Program-made: the position numbers and the translations under genes | Origin: Bacteroidales bacterium | GTDB lineage: Bacteria > Bacteroidota > Bacteroidia > Bacteroidales > PWNQ01 | Direction: 5' to 3' | Assembly: GCA_021738505.1 (NCBI GenBank) | Contig: JAIPBW010000019.1 | Span: 1-45,342, forward strand | Length of the DNA stretch: 45,342 nucleotides | Shown: positions 1 through 10,042 of the stretch, piece by piece | Layout: each line of letters begins with the position of its first letter | How positions within the stretch are numbered: position 1 is the stretch's first letter | The notes under the pieces: model-generated | The model's input: only the letters and a program-made list of their open reading frames with translations | Told to the model about the DNA's origin: nothing | Database searches by the model: none

Positions 1-3000
1 GTGTACATACCGTGTAAGCAAGCCGTAAATTTATTAGTCAAAGTATCGTTACTGTTGATTGTATCGGCTGTACCATTTGGCTGGCTTGTATAAAACCTAA
101 TATCATGGCCGCCACCTGTGAAAGAAGCTGTATCGATACGGATGGTATCGGTATCTTTATAATTGATATTGCCGCTCCAGCTATAGGTTTTCTGGTGTAC
201 ACCATCCAGTTCCCAGCTAATATCCAGGGATGTAAGCGGATCAACAGCATAGTTCTTCACTTCTAAATCAATATACTGCTGGCTCCCTTCCTGTACTGCA
301 GAAGCCGGACTTATCATAGCCACAGGGCCTGCATCTTCTGTAGGTATTCCGGTGACGTTAACGGTGACCGGGATGCGGGGGCTTTCACACTCACTAAGTG
401 CATTTGGTAAAATCAAACCTGCATTTTTGGTGTTCGGATCCTGCGGACTGGTACCGGAGTTTATCCAGTTCGTTGCATCTTTAGTATAAGGACCTTCCAG
501 ACGATTTCCGCAAGTTGAATTTGCTGAGGGTGTATTTCCCGACCAGTCGGCAGAAGTTACTCCGGCTGCTGCCGGGAAACTATATGAGCCACTGTACCCT
601 CCATATCCTACCGCATCTATAATTTCACCTTTATCATTTTTGAGGATCCTACCAGCTTCTTCACCGGAAGAAAACCCTTCGGATACATCGCCATGATAAT
701 AATAGTCCGAAGGACTAGGTGTGCTGGAAGAAGCAGTACCTATTGCAATTATTGCCGTACCGTTAGGCCCTAATACAGTTCCTTTTGGGAAGGTATGAGA
801 ATTATGTAAGCTGTTTTCATCCCATTGCTCTAAAGTGATGCCTTCCAGATCAGCTCCGGGTGAACCTGTAATTTCGATATAATCATCTGCTACTAAATAT
901 GTCGGCCAACCTCCGGTTGGGGATCCGGTTGAAGTTTGATAGTGGCAAATTTCAGTAATAATGGGTTGTTTTCCGGTAGAAGGAACTGCACTCACCCAAT
1001 AGGTTGTCGTATCATACAACTGCGGAGTCGTATAGTATTTTCCCACAGCAATGTTGTTGGAGCTGGTATCGGTTTCGTACCAAACAAGCGTATCATTAGA
1101 TGTGGCTGTAATGGTAACCGAGTCTCCGTAGTTCGTAGAATAGTTTGATGCTGTCGGGGCCGGTGGTTGATACTGTGAAAGTACACTTGTCGCGGCCGAG
1201 TCGTTTTGTGGAACGGGGTCACTGTTGTGATCTGTCCAGGCTTTGAAATCAAATGTAGAGTCCACCATAAAGGGGCTCATGTCCATATCAACCGTGGCTG
1301 AAAACGTATATTCCAAAGTGTCACCTGCATTAATGGTTGTGTTAACCGTTTCGGTGACTGTCGTGGAATCGTTTAATAACATATAGGAAGCATCAAAACT
1401 GTTGATATTTGATGTTCCGATGTTTTTCACTTTTAACGTAATATCTTCAGCAGAAGAAAGCCCGCAGCTGTTTTGCGGTCCATAAACTTCCAAAACAGCC
1501 AGATCATAAGGAGATGCGTCAAATTCATCAGCTCCCATATCAGGATTGCTTGCATCACGACTGTCACCATCAATGTCAACGGTGATGCCTGAGATTGGCG
1601 TTCCTAAGTTGTTTAAGAAGTTATTGGCAACATGCAGATCGGTTGTATCCGCAAAATAGGGGTCGTATTGAACAGAATTAGCTTCTTGTCCGGTCATGGA
1701 CTGGAATGAAGCAAAATCATCCACATCACTTCCGTTAAACTGGCCGAAAAGGTTGCTTCCGGTTTGATAATAGTTGTTGTAATCATGATCAAACCCGGCC
1801 GTGTCAATATTATAGGCATAAATAATATGGCCTTTTGTATTATTGGCAAAAATATTGTTCTTGATGGTCAGGTACCTTGTTTCACCTGGTGTATTGTCAT
1901 ACAGGCAAAGCGGTGTAGCTAACTCATCCGCACCAATCGTCCGGAAAGTATTGTAATAATAATCAATAAAGCGAGACTCTTTATTGATGATACCGGCTGA
2001 AATAGTAGTGGACCCGGCAACACCTCTTACGGTTGCCATGTTGTTATAAACCTGTGCATGATTAAGCGAGTCTCCTATGGAAGATTCTACCCTTAAACCA
2101 TATCCGATAATGGTAGAAGGAGCATACACTTCATTATAAGCAATTACGAATGTCCCGTTTGCATTCGCCAGAAGGATACCATTAAAATTGCCAGACATAG
2201 AGTTTGTCTCAACCAAATTGTTTTTTACTTCCGGTGCGTTGGCTCCGTTAATCCGAGCTCCAATGGACCATTGGTTTATAAACTCGTTATTGGTTACGGT
2301 TACATTATTGATTCCGTTTCCGGAGATATTTAGTCCATGAGTTCCTCCCTGTAGGTAGTTATTGGTAAATGTAAAACCATTTCCGATACTATCTTCTACG
2401 ATAACCAGGGCTGAGTCAGCAGCGGAAGTACCACCTGATAAATCAACTCCTTCAAAGCGGTTATTGGTAAGACTAATATTGTCAGCACCGCTGTTCATAG
2501 CAAAAACGCGGGGCCAGGTATTGTCCTGGGATTTGAAGGTCATATCTTTGAATGTAATATACGATGTCCCTTCCAGTTTCACCACGTGGTTTTCGCCGGC
2601 ATTAGCGGCAGTATATTGCAAAGTAACATCACTGGAGTCGCCGGTGGCTGACTGGAAAGTGATGGTATTGGTAGCTGAAGCCCCGTTAATATCGGATAAA
2701 GTAATTTGCTCGCTATATGTTCCTGCAGCTACGTTGAACGTAACCGCACCGTCAATACCGCATTGGTTAAGCGCCAGGGCAGCATCTGTAAATGTAGCGT
2801 AATCGGGACTCGAGCCTCCGATTGTATAGGTGCCGCTTAAAAGACTGGCGCAACCATAAAAGGTAAAATGCAATGTGTCATTAGCAATATTATCGTCCAA
2901 ATTTCCATTCGGATTATCTGTCCAGAGTTTTAGATTATGAGCTCCCTGACTTACATTTGCAGTACCCAGGGTTAGTTCAGAACTTATACTATCCGGTTCT

Positions 3001-4649
3001 AAATTTCCCGTATAACTATATGTGGATTGTAAAATTCCATCAAGTTGCCAGTTAATATCTGCAGATGTTATGGTATCAATTCCGAAATTTTTAATTTTAC
3101 TTTTTACATCAAAATCGGAATTTGCAAGAACTCCTCCGGTTGGATTGGTAAGTTCAACAACACCAACATCATTATTTAAACTGGAAGGAACATTAATCCG
3201 AAACTGTATATTGGGTCGATTACTTTCTAAACCACCACTACTTAGAGAACATCCTGAGGCATTATCAGTATGCTCATGATAGGTCATATTTGAAGCTGAT
3301 GTACTGTTTATCGAACTACTAGAGGTCCAAGAATCATTATCGAAACAAATATTTATCAATATATTTGACGTACCGTCCCATGAAAAACCATTTTGTAAAT
3401 CAATTTTTTGCCAGCCAGTTCCTGGCACTGTATAAGTTCCTGAATAAACGTTTGTCCAGCTATTTTCATCAAAGGAACTGAATCCGGATAAATCAGATAG
3501 TGAAGTATGTTTCATGTCAATATTGAAACCAGACAATGAGGCTGATGCATTACTAGTAACATCAAACGCCAGTTGATCAATAACTCCGGCAACACCTCCC
3601 TGGGCTTGAATTTCTGCCGCAGTATATAAAATTTGCGTTCGTGAGTCTTCATAAAAGGAATAAAAGGGGTAATCTGCTGAAGTACTTCCGGTTCCAACCT
3701 GAACAATATTCTGGGGCAAATACTTTAAAAAATAAGAGTAATTGCTTGTTTTAGTGACATTTGCAGCGGATGCGCCATCAGTTGCTTCAAGAAACCAGGT
3801 AACTGTTCGTCCATATCCAGCAAAAGGAATATCAACAGTAAATGTGTCCCCGGCAAAATTTGTCATTCCCAGAGTATCCTCTAAAGCACCATTTATATAA
3901 TAAACAAGTTTAGCCGTATCTATTCCACTGTTGTCAGTAATAACGGCCTGAACTGTTTGCGGACTCGATTCATAAATCGTATCTTCTTTTATCGGGGGAA
4001 GTAGATTAACAACAGGAGGGACTAATTCGGATGTAGCTGCTGCTATTTCAATGTTATCCAGAAACCAGCCATAATTCTCAAAAGATGTTAACCCGTTAAC
4101 ATCGATGAGGCTAAAACGAACCTGAACAGTGGATTCATCAGCCGCAATAGAAGATACATTAAAAGTTTCGTGTTTCCACCAACTGTTGTCAGGGGTTACA
4201 ATCTGACTGCTTTTCCAGTCAGCGTATGTATTGGCATTAAATACATTACCTAAAGGCCCAAAACTAGAGGAACTACCCATATAATGGGTGGAATCTAATT
4301 TTGTCCAACTGGCTCCATTATCAATAGATACTTCGATAATGGCCTTGTCAAACGTCTCGATTTTGGCAATATGATCAAAGTCCAGTGTAACAAAGGAATT
4401 TCCAGTTGTGGAAAAAACATCTGTTGTCAGAGTTAGTGTGTCATTTGGAGAACATACTGCTGAGTCGGACTGTAGTCCGCCTGCAGCCAGATCTGTAGAT
4501 ATCCCCCAGGTATTTGTCCCCGATGAGGAATAAGCCGTCACACTATCGGCTCCTGAGGGTTGTTCAAAGCCTTCATGGAACACCACGTTCTGGGCGCCAA
4601 GAAAACCAAACAACAGAATAAACGAAATAAAGGGTAATAATTTTTTCAT
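1..4649 (-). CDS. Giant secreted surface protein with beta-helix and lamin-tail domains (3' end outside window)
   Basis: The reading frame is open from the ATG at 4649 to the window edge (1549 codons) with no stop; I checked the codon phase at both ends and at two interior points. A signal peptide (MKKLLPFISFILLFGFLGAQ) marks it as exported. After an N-terminal beta-sandwich-like region (about residues 20-200) come Ig-like segments, two CARDB-like stretches (for example NDVGVVELTNPTGG), a right-handed parallel beta-helix region rich in 'N-N-x-F/I' turns (about residues 600-1000) and a lamin-tail (LTD) domain (about residues 1230-1380, key words ITEICHYQ, DDYIEITG, GTAIIAIG). Such multidomain proteins in Bacteroidetes are usually T9SS cargo with a C-terminal sorting domain; that end lies outside the window, so the secretion route is inferred. 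No catalytic domain is recognised; adhesion or polymer binding is possible. Confidence 0.85.
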   Translation of the reverse strand, partial: MKKLLPFISFILLFGFLGAQNVVFHEGFEQPSGADSVTAYSSSGTNTWGISTDLAAGGLQSDSAVCSPNDTLTLTTDVFSTTGNSFVTLDFDHIAKIETFDKAIIEVSIDNGASWTKLDSTHYMGSSSSFGPLGNVFNANTYADWKSSQIVTPDNSWWKHETFNVSSIAADESTVQVRFSLIDVNGLTSFENYGWFLDNIEIAAATSELVPPVVNLLPPIKEDTIYESSPQTVQAVITDNSGIDTAKLVYYINGALEDTLGMTNFAGDTFTVDIPFAGYGRTVTWFLEATDGASAANVTKTSNYSYFLKYLPQNIVQVGTGSTSADYPFYSFYEDSRTQILYTAAEIQAQGGVAGVIDQLAFDVTSNASASLSGFNIDMKHTSLSDLSGFSSFDENSWTNVYSGTYTVPGTGWQKIDLQNGFSWDGTSNILINICFDNDSWTSSSSINSTSASNMTYHEHTDNASGCSLSSGGLESNRPNIQFRINVPSSLNNDVGVVELTNPTGGVLANSDFDVKSKIKNFGIDTITSADINWQLDGILQSTYSYTGNLEPDSISSELTLGTANVSQGAHNLKLWTDNPNGNLDDNIANDTLHFTFYGCASLLSGTYTIGGSSPDYATFTDAALALNQCGIDGAVTFNVAAGTYSEQITLSDINGASATNTITFQSATGDSSDVTLQYTAANAGENHVVKLEGTSYITFKDMTFKSQDNTWPRVFAMNSGADNISLTNNRFEGVDLSGGTSAADSALVIVEDSIGNGFTFTNNYLQGGTHGLNISGNGINNVTVTNNEFINQWSIGARINGANAPEVKNNLVETNSMSGNFNGILLANANGTFVIAYNEVYAPSTIIGYGLRVESSIGDSLNHAQVYNNMATVRGVAGSTTISAGIINKESRFIDYYYNTFRTIGADELATPLCLYDNTPGETRYLTIKNNIFANNTKGHIIYAYNIDTAGFDHDYNNYYQTGSNLFGQFNGSDVDDFASFQSMTGQEANSVQYDPYFADTTDLHVANNFLNNLGTPISGITVDIDGDSRDASNPDMGADEFDASPYDLAVLEVYGPQNSCGLSSAEDITLKVKNIGTSNINSFDASYMLLNDSTTVTETVNTTINAGDTLEYTFSATVDMDMSPFMVDSTFDFKAWTDHNSDPVPQNDSAATSVLSQYQPPAPTASNYSTNYGDSVTITATSNDTLVWYETDTSSNNIAVGKYYTTPQLYDTTTYWVSAVPSTGKQPIITEICHYQTSTGSPTGGWPTYLVADDYIEITGSPGADLEGITLEQWDENSLHNSHTFPKGTVLGPNGTAIIAIGTASSSTPSPSDYYYHGDVSEGFSSGEEAGRILKNDKGEIIDAVGYGGYSGSYSFPAAAGVTSADWSGNTPSANSTCGNRLEGPYTKDATNWINSGTSPQDPNTKNAGLILPNALSECESPRIPVTVNVTGIPTEDAGPVAMISPASAVQEGSQQYIDLEVKNYAVDPLTSLDISWELDGVHQKTYSWSGNINYKDTDTIRIDTASFTGGGHDIRFYTSQPNGTADTINSNDTLTNKFTACLHGMY

Positions 4650-4880
4650 TTCAAATAAGATTTAAATTTTACTCAATTCTTGCTTCAAAAATACAACTAA
4701 TTATTGCTAAAACAAATTTTCTTAACTAAATCCATGCAAGTCCATAAAAAAAACAGTTATTAAAACCTTCACAAAGCACTACCTAATCATAAGTCTTTAT
4801 TGCATACAATAAAAAATCATCATTGAAAACATCAAAGAAATTCAAGTTCAATAGTAAATTTTTACTTCTTATAAATATTG

Positions 4881-4888
4881 TATTTTTG
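4881..4888 (+). promoter_or_regulatory. Candidate -7 box for rel/spoT
   Basis: TATTTTTG matches the Bacteroidetes -7 consensus TAnnTTTG and lies 30 bases before the GTG start. No clear -33 TTTG is seen upstream. The rest of 4650-4918 is AT-rich non-coding DNA between divergent genes. Confidence 0.4.
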
Positions 4889-4918
4889 TCACTTGAACAA
4901 GTCTAAAAATAAAACTCA

Positions 4919-7171
4919 GTGACAGCAAAAATCACCGACCCGGAAACAGAGCGAAAAGAGATATTACAAGAATACCGTGAATTACTCTCGGAAATAAGCA
5001 CACGTACGGATGATGAGGAACAGCAACAACTAAAAAAAGCCTTTCAAATTGCTGCCGAAGCGCATAAAGATATGCGCCGAAAAAGCGGAGAACCCTACAT
5101 TATTCATCCGGTGAAAGTAGCCCGCACTACAGTAGAAGAAATTGGGCTTGGGGCTACTTCGGCAATTTGTGCTCTTTTACATGATGTTGTTGAAGATACG
5201 GATTATACCTTAAAGGATATCGAAGATCTTTTTAATCCGACGATTGCTCAAATTATCGATGGCTTAACCAAGATATCCGGAATTTTTGACCAAACTCACC
5301 AATCGCATCAGGCAGAAAACTTTAGAAAAATCCTTTTAACACTCTCGGATGATGTAAGAGTCATTTTAATAAAACTGGCTGACCGGCTGCACAATATGCG
5401 GACACTGGACTCTATGCCTCCGGACAAGCAGTTCAAAATTGCATCAGAGACCTCTTACTTATATGCTCCGCTTGCTAATCGCCTGGGATTATTCTCCATC
5501 AAGAGTGAACTTGAAGACCTGGCTCTAAAATACACACATCCTGAGGTTTATGAAACTATAACGCAAAAACTAAAAGAATCAGAGCTGGAAAGAAAACGCT
5601 TCATTAATCGTTTTATATTTCCAATAAAAAAGGCCTTAAATCAGGAAGGATTTTCCTATAAAATCATTCATCGCACCAAATCAATTAATTCGATTTGGCG
5701 AAAAATGAAAAATAAAGAAATCCCTTTTGAAGAGGTCTATGATCTTTTTGCTATCCGTATTATAATAGACACCCCATTATCCCAGGAAAAGCAAGATTGC
5801 TGGCATGTTTACTCACTTGTCACAGACTTTTATCGCCCGAAAATGGACCGGCTTCGCGATTGGATATCCATACCCAAAGCCAATGGATATGAGTCCTTGC
5901 ATACCACTGTAATGAGTAATGAAGGGAAGTGGGTTGAAATCCAGATTCGATCCACGCGGATGGATGATATTGCCGAAAAAGGATTTGCCGCTCATTGGAA
6001 ATACAAAGGCGATGGCTCAGTAACAGACCTTGGGCTGGATGATTGGCTCTCGAAGATTCGCGAATGGCTGCAAAATCCGGAATCCAATGCGCTCGACTTT
6101 TTAGATGATTTCAAGTTAAATCTATTTTCTGAAGAGATTTATGTCTTTACCCCGCAAGGCGATATTAAAACATTACCTGTCAATGCTTCCTGTCTGGATT
6201 TTGCTTATGCAATCCATTCCCAGGTAGGAAACATGGCCATAGGTGCAAAAGTAAATTACAAACTGCAGCCCTTAAGTAAAGCCTTGCATAGTGGCGATCA
6301 GGTGGAAATTATCACATCAAAAAAACAAGAACCCAAAGAGGAATGGTTTAACTGGGTAACAACAGCCCGGGCTAAAACACAAATAAAAACCGCTATAAAG
6401 GAAAAACGGAAAAAATATGTTGAGCCGGGAAAACGTGTGCTTAAACAACTTTTCCGAAAATTTAAAATTGAATTTAATGATGCCAATATAAAGGCATTTA
6501 TGAATTTTATAAAAGAGCAGTCCGAAGTCGACTTTTATTATAAAATAGCTACAGAAGAAATTGACCAGGAAAAAATTAAAGACTTTTCTAATTATTATAA
6601 AAAGGGAAACTGGCTTCGTCAAATTAAAAAACAGTTTACACGAACGACGAAATCAGATTCCAATGCATTATATAATGACATCAGGCAAAAGCTTGAGTCG
6701 AAACCAGAGCAATTATTGTTAGGGCAAGACATTGGAAAAATGAATTATGTCCTGGCCGATTGCTGTAATCCAATTCCCGGAGATGATGTTATTGCCTTTA
6801 TCAAGCCAAACAAAGGACTAGAGGTGCACCAAACCAATTGCCCGAAAGCCATAGAATTAATGTCTACTTATGGTAATTCAGCTGTGAAAGCAAAATGGAA
6901 AGAAACACCTACGGTTCAATTTCTTACCGGCATTAAAATTGAAGGTATCGACAAGCTGGGCCTTGTCAACGATATCACGAAAGTAATCTCCACTGAATTA
7001 AATGTTAACATACGCTCTTTAGAAATCCGTAGCCATGATGGATTATCCGAAGGAATAATTATGCTATACCTCTCCAATACGGAACATTTAAAAAACCTTA
7101 TTAACAAACTTCAAAATATTGACGGAGTGCAAAAAGTTCAACGAATTAAAAAAAGTGATAGCTTAAAATAA
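4919..7171 (+). CDS. Bifunctional (p)ppGpp synthetase/hydrolase, Rel/SpoT family
   Basis: This 750-residue protein makes and degrades the alarmone (p)ppGpp in the stringent response. The HD hydrolase domain has its metal ligands (H49 in AHKD, H63 in IIHP, HD at 88-89, D155 in LADRLHN), so hydrolysis should be active. The synthetase domain (about 240-370) carries RTKSINSIWRKM and ANGYESLHTTV. It is followed by a TGS domain (about 405-470, IYVFTPQGDIKTLP), a Cys-containing conserved region (DCCNPIPGDD, HQTNCPKA) and a C-terminal ACT domain (about 675-745). Length and order are typical of long RSH enzymes. The start codon is GTG; no ATG is near. It stands as a single gene 75 bases ahead of the Fur-family gene. 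Confidence 0.95.
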   Translation: MTAKITDPETERKEILQEYRELLSEISTRTDDEEQQQLKKAFQIAAEAHKDMRRKSGEPYIIHPVKVARTTVEEIGLGATSAICALLHDVVEDTDYTLKDIEDLFNPTIAQIIDGLTKISGIFDQTHQSHQAENFRKILLTLSDDVRVILIKLADRLHNMRTLDSMPPDKQFKIASETSYLYAPLANRLGLFSIKSELEDLALKYTHPEVYETITQKLKESELERKRFINRFIFPIKKALNQEGFSYKIIHRTKSINSIWRKMKNKEIPFEEVYDLFAIRIIIDTPLSQEKQDCWHVYSLVTDFYRPKMDRLRDWISIPKANGYESLHTTVMSNEGKWVEIQIRSTRMDDIAEKGFAAHWKYKGDGSVTDLGLDDWLSKIREWLQNPESNALDFLDDFKLNLFSEEIYVFTPQGDIKTLPVNASCLDFAYAIHSQVGNMAIGAKVNYKLQPLSKALHSGDQVEIITSKKQEPKEEWFNWVTTARAKTQIKTAIKEKRKKYVEPGKRVLKQLFRKFKIEFNDANIKAFMNFIKEQSEVDFYYKIATEEIDQEKIKDFSNYYKKGNWLRQIKKQFTRTTKSDSNALYNDIRQKLESKPEQLLLGQDIGKMNYVLADCCNPIPGDDVIAFIKPNKGLEVHQTNCPKAIELMSTYGNSAVKAKWKETPTVQFLTGIKIEGIDKLGLVNDITKVISTELNVNIRSLEIRSHDGLSEGIIMLYLSNTEHLKNLINKLQNIDGVQKVQRIKKSDSLK

Positions 7172-7246
7172 ACATTTTCTCAAGTTTTTTTGTCATCTTA
7201 TTTAGATTGAATAAAAATTTATTATTTTTACCCAAAAATTAGAACG

Positions 7247-7735
7247 ATGAAGGATCCGAAAACAAAAGAAACATTTGACACGGTAAGACAGATATTTACA
7301 TCATACCTTGAAAAGAACGGATATAGGAAAACACCGGAACGATTCTCCATCCTTAAAGAAATATACTCCTCTGAAGGACACTTTGACATTGAAACCCTGT
7401 ACATACGAATGAAGAACAATAAATACAGGGTTAGTCGCGCTACATTATACAATACAATTGAGCTATTACTGGATTGCAATCTGGTGTCCAAACACCAATT
7501 CGGAAATAGTTCAGCACAATTTGAAAAGTCTTATAAGTTTAAACAACATGATCATGTCATTTGTGTGGATTGCGGCAAAGTAATTGAATTTTGTGATCCG
7601 AGAGTGCAAGAAATCAAAGCCTCTATAGAAAAGATTATGGATGTAAAAATCACACATCATTCCCTTACGTTTTATGCTTCCTGCTCAGAAAAGTGTAGCG
7701 AAGACGACAAAAAAAATAAAACAATTACCATTTGA
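7247..7735 (+). CDS. Fur-family metal or peroxide regulator
   Basis: A 162-residue winged-helix repressor. The DNA-binding half contains [14 protein letters not shown] and the recognition region [14 protein letters not shown]. The dimerisation half has the metal motif [17 protein letters not shown] and a C-terminal Cys pair (CSEKC). Fur, PerR and Zur cannot be told apart by reading alone; the single CxxC plus the CxxxC tail would fit a structural zinc site. It lies alone between rel and purA. Confidence 0.9.
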   Translation: MKDPKTKETFDTVRQIFTSYLEKNGYRKTPERFSILKEIYSSEGHFDIETLYIRMKNNKYRVSRATLYNTIELLLDCNLVSKHQFGNSSAQFEKSYKFKQHDHVICVDCGKVIEFCDPRVQEIKASIEKIMDVKITHHSLTFYASCSEKCSEDDKKNKTITI

Positions 7736-7804
7736 TTTTCTGCTGTTTATACATCCAGCCATAAACTTGTTTCATTTTTATTTCTTAATCCTGTCTTTTT
7801 ACGT

Positions 7805-7812
7805 TAGATTTG
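7805..7812 (+). promoter_or_regulatory. Candidate -7 box for purA
   Basis: TAGATTTG matches TAnnTTTG, with TTTC (7781-7784) exactly 20 bases upstream as a near-match to the -33 TTTG. It would give a leader of about 130 bases before purA. I see no riboswitch fold in 7736-7948. Confidence 0.4.
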
Positions 7813-7948
7813 TGTGCATTTTTAAAAACCATGCATCATTAACAAAAAAAACAAACAGATTAAGCAACTTCAATCGAATACGGAATATTTTGCTTATAAT
7901 CTGTTTTCCTCGATTTCTTAACGGAAGAAAATTAAAAGAATTTATAGA

Positions 7949-9256
7949 ATGCATATAGACGTATTATTAGGATTGCAATGGGGTGATGAGGGAAAAGGAA
8001 AAATTGTCGATGTTTTCACTCCCCATTATGACATTATCGCCCGGTTCCAGGGCGGCCCCAATGCAGGGCACACACTCGAATTCCAGGGAAGCAAACATGT
8101 GTTACACCACATCCCTTCCGGGATTTTCAGAAATGACACAATTAATTTAATCGGAAATGGTGTTATAATAGATCCGATGACATTTAAAGCAGAGACTGAT
8201 GCTTTAGAAACAAAAGGCGTTGATACCAGGAAAAATCTTTTCATATCAAACAAAGCTCATCTTATTCTGCCTTCTCATCGTTTATTAGACCTTGCTTTGG
8301 AACGTTCGAAAGGAAATCAAAAAATTGGTTCTACATTAAAAGGAATCGGGCCTACTTATACAGACAAAGTAGCCCGTCACGGGTTAAGAACAGGTGATAT
8401 TCTCCTTTCTGATTTCCAGGAGAAATATAAAAAACTAAAAGAAAGGCATTTTGCTCTTTTAAACACTTACGGACTTAACATTGAAGCGGAAAAGATTGAT
8501 GGCTTATCATTCGACGAATATGAAACAAAATGGATGGAAGCTGTTGAGCATTTTAAATCGATGAAGCTCATTGACAGCGAAAATTTTATAAACGCGCAAC
8601 TCAAGGCAAATAAAAAAGTATTGGCAGAAGGAGCTCAGGGGACTTTACTCGATTTAGACTTTGGATCATATCCGTATGTGACTTCATCAAACACAATCAC
8701 AGCAGGCGTCTGCTCAGGACTTGGGATTGCCCCTTCCAAAATCAATCGCGTTTATGGCGTCTTTAAAGCTTATTGCACACGAGTTGGCAGTGGCCCCTTC
8801 CCTACTGAACTCTACGACGACTGTGGACAAAAAATGCGCGATCAGGGTAATGAATACGGATCAACAACAGGAAGACCCAGAAGATGCGGCTGGCTGGATA
8901 TGCCGGCACTTAAATATGCCATTATGATTAATGGGGTTACTGATCTCGTAATGACAAAAGCTGATGTTTTTAACGGGTTTGAAAAAATCAAAGTGTGTGA
9001 CCAATACACGCTTGATAATAAAAAGGTTGATTTTAGCACATTTGCTTTAGAACAAAATAGTTTGGAATGCTTTTTGAAAGAATTTGAAGGTTGGAAAGAA
9101 GATATCGCTAATTGTGAGCAATATCAAAACTTTCCCCAAAATATGATCCAATACATTGATTATATTGAAAAAGAAACATCAACAACCGTTAGTGTAATAT
9201 CTACAAGTGCCGACAGAAAAGGCATTATATTCAAAAACAAAGAATTGTTTAACTAA
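7949..9256 (+). CDS. purA: Adenylosuccinate synthetase
   Basis: This 435-residue cytoplasmic enzyme joins IMP and aspartate using GTP, the first committed step to AMP. The N-terminal signature LLGLQWGDEGKGKIVD contains the catalytic Asp and phosphate-binding loop; GGPNAGHT carries the catalytic His. GSTLKGIGPTYTDKVARHG, AEGAQGTLLDLDFGSYPYVTSS and GSTTGRPRRCGWLD are family blocks in the right order. Length is normal. The next gene begins 12 bases after the stop, so the two may share a transcript. Confidence 0.97.
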   Translation: MHIDVLLGLQWGDEGKGKIVDVFTPHYDIIARFQGGPNAGHTLEFQGSKHVLHHIPSGIFRNDTINLIGNGVIIDPMTFKAETDALETKGVDTRKNLFISNKAHLILPSHRLLDLALERSKGNQKIGSTLKGIGPTYTDKVARHGLRTGDILLSDFQEKYKKLKERHFALLNTYGLNIEAEKIDGLSFDEYETKWMEAVEHFKSMKLIDSENFINAQLKANKKVLAEGAQGTLLDLDFGSYPYVTSSNTITAGVCSGLGIAPSKINRVYGVFKAYCTRVGSGPFPTELYDDCGQKMRDQGNEYGSTTGRPRRCGWLDMPALKYAIMINGVTDLVMTKADVFNGFEKIKVCDQYTLDNKKVDFSTFALEQNSLECFLKEFEGWKEDIANCEQYQNFPQNMIQYIDYIEKETSTTVSVISTSADRKGIIFKNKELFN

Positions 9257-9268
9257 AAGTGGAATGCC

Positions 9269-10042
9269 ATGAAATACAATTTGTTCTTAATCATTTTATT
9301 AATCCCTTTTGCCATGCATGGCCAGGATACTTTAAAAACAAAAGAAGTACCGGAAAATGTGCGTCAAAGTTTTGAACGCCGTAACCGCAATGTGGAAAAT
9401 ACTGTTTGGGTTAAAGAAAACGACAAATACATTGTGAGCTATGAAAACCGGCGAGGAATAAAAGAACACAAATATTACAGCAAAAAAGGGGAAATGGAAA
9501 AAATGGTCCAAAAACAATCATTGGATAATATCAGAGATAATATGATGGAATATATCGAAGATAATTATCCCAGATATGAACCTTATGAAATGTATTATAT
9601 TGAAGAAGGGCGCCGCGAGAGATACTACAGCATCTATATGCGGCATAAAAAAGCTGATGATCCGCCCAAAACAGAAATTCAGTTTAATCAATCCGGTCAG
9701 TTTATCACCATAGAAAACTTATATATCCCCGAACAAGAGAATGACGAAGATGAAGGAAAGATAGATGAAGATTTTGCTGAACAGGTAGATCAAGAAGCGG
9801 ATGAACTCAGAAGAATAGAAGAAAGAGAAGTTAAAAAGAAAAATCTTCCATCAAATATTCTTGAATATGTTGATGAATTGTATCCCCACCCCTACCGGAT
9901 GAAAAGCGCAAGACTAACAAATAGCGAAAAGGGACCTATGTATATTGTGATCATGAAAATACAAGGAAAAGATCATCATTACAAATTAACTTTTGATTAC
10001 AATGGCCAAATCCAGAAGGACGAAAAAATATATGAAGACTAA
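9269..10042 (+). CDS. Secreted PepSY-like protein of unknown function
   Basis: A 257-residue protein with a signal peptide (MKYNLFLIILLIPFAMHGQ), so probably periplasmic. It seems to hold three copies of a PepSY-like unit of Bacteroidetes type, each with an opening 'L/V-P-x-x-[VI]' helix, a Tyr-rich strand and a closing 'G-x-[MFI]' turn: about residues 28-75, 85-150 and 195-250. A highly acidic linker (about 153-180) separates the last two. Family members are often called putative beta-lactamase-inhibitor-like; no inhibitor activity is implied here. The gene overlaps the converging flippase gene by 4 bases. Confidence 0.65.
   Translation: MKYNLFLIILLIPFAMHGQDTLKTKEVPENVRQSFERRNRNVENTVWVKENDKYIVSYENRRGIKEHKYYSKKGEMEKMVQKQSLDNIRDNMMEYIEDNYPRYEPYEMYYIEEGRRERYYSIYMRHKKADDPPKTEIQFNQSGQFITIENLYIPEQENDEDEGKIDEDFAEQVDQEADELRRIEEREVKKKNLPSNILEYVDELYPHPYRMKSARLTNSEKGPMYIVIMKIQGKDHHYKLTFDYNGQIQKDEKIYED

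Noticed and set aside
2362..2802. Plus-strand frame of 146 codons
   Set aside because: Lies opposite the continuous coding frame of the giant surface protein; its translation shows no family features.
7674..7958. Plus-strand frame of 94 codons between fur and purA
   Set aside because: Overlaps both neighbours, has no recognisable features and covers the likely purA promoter and leader.
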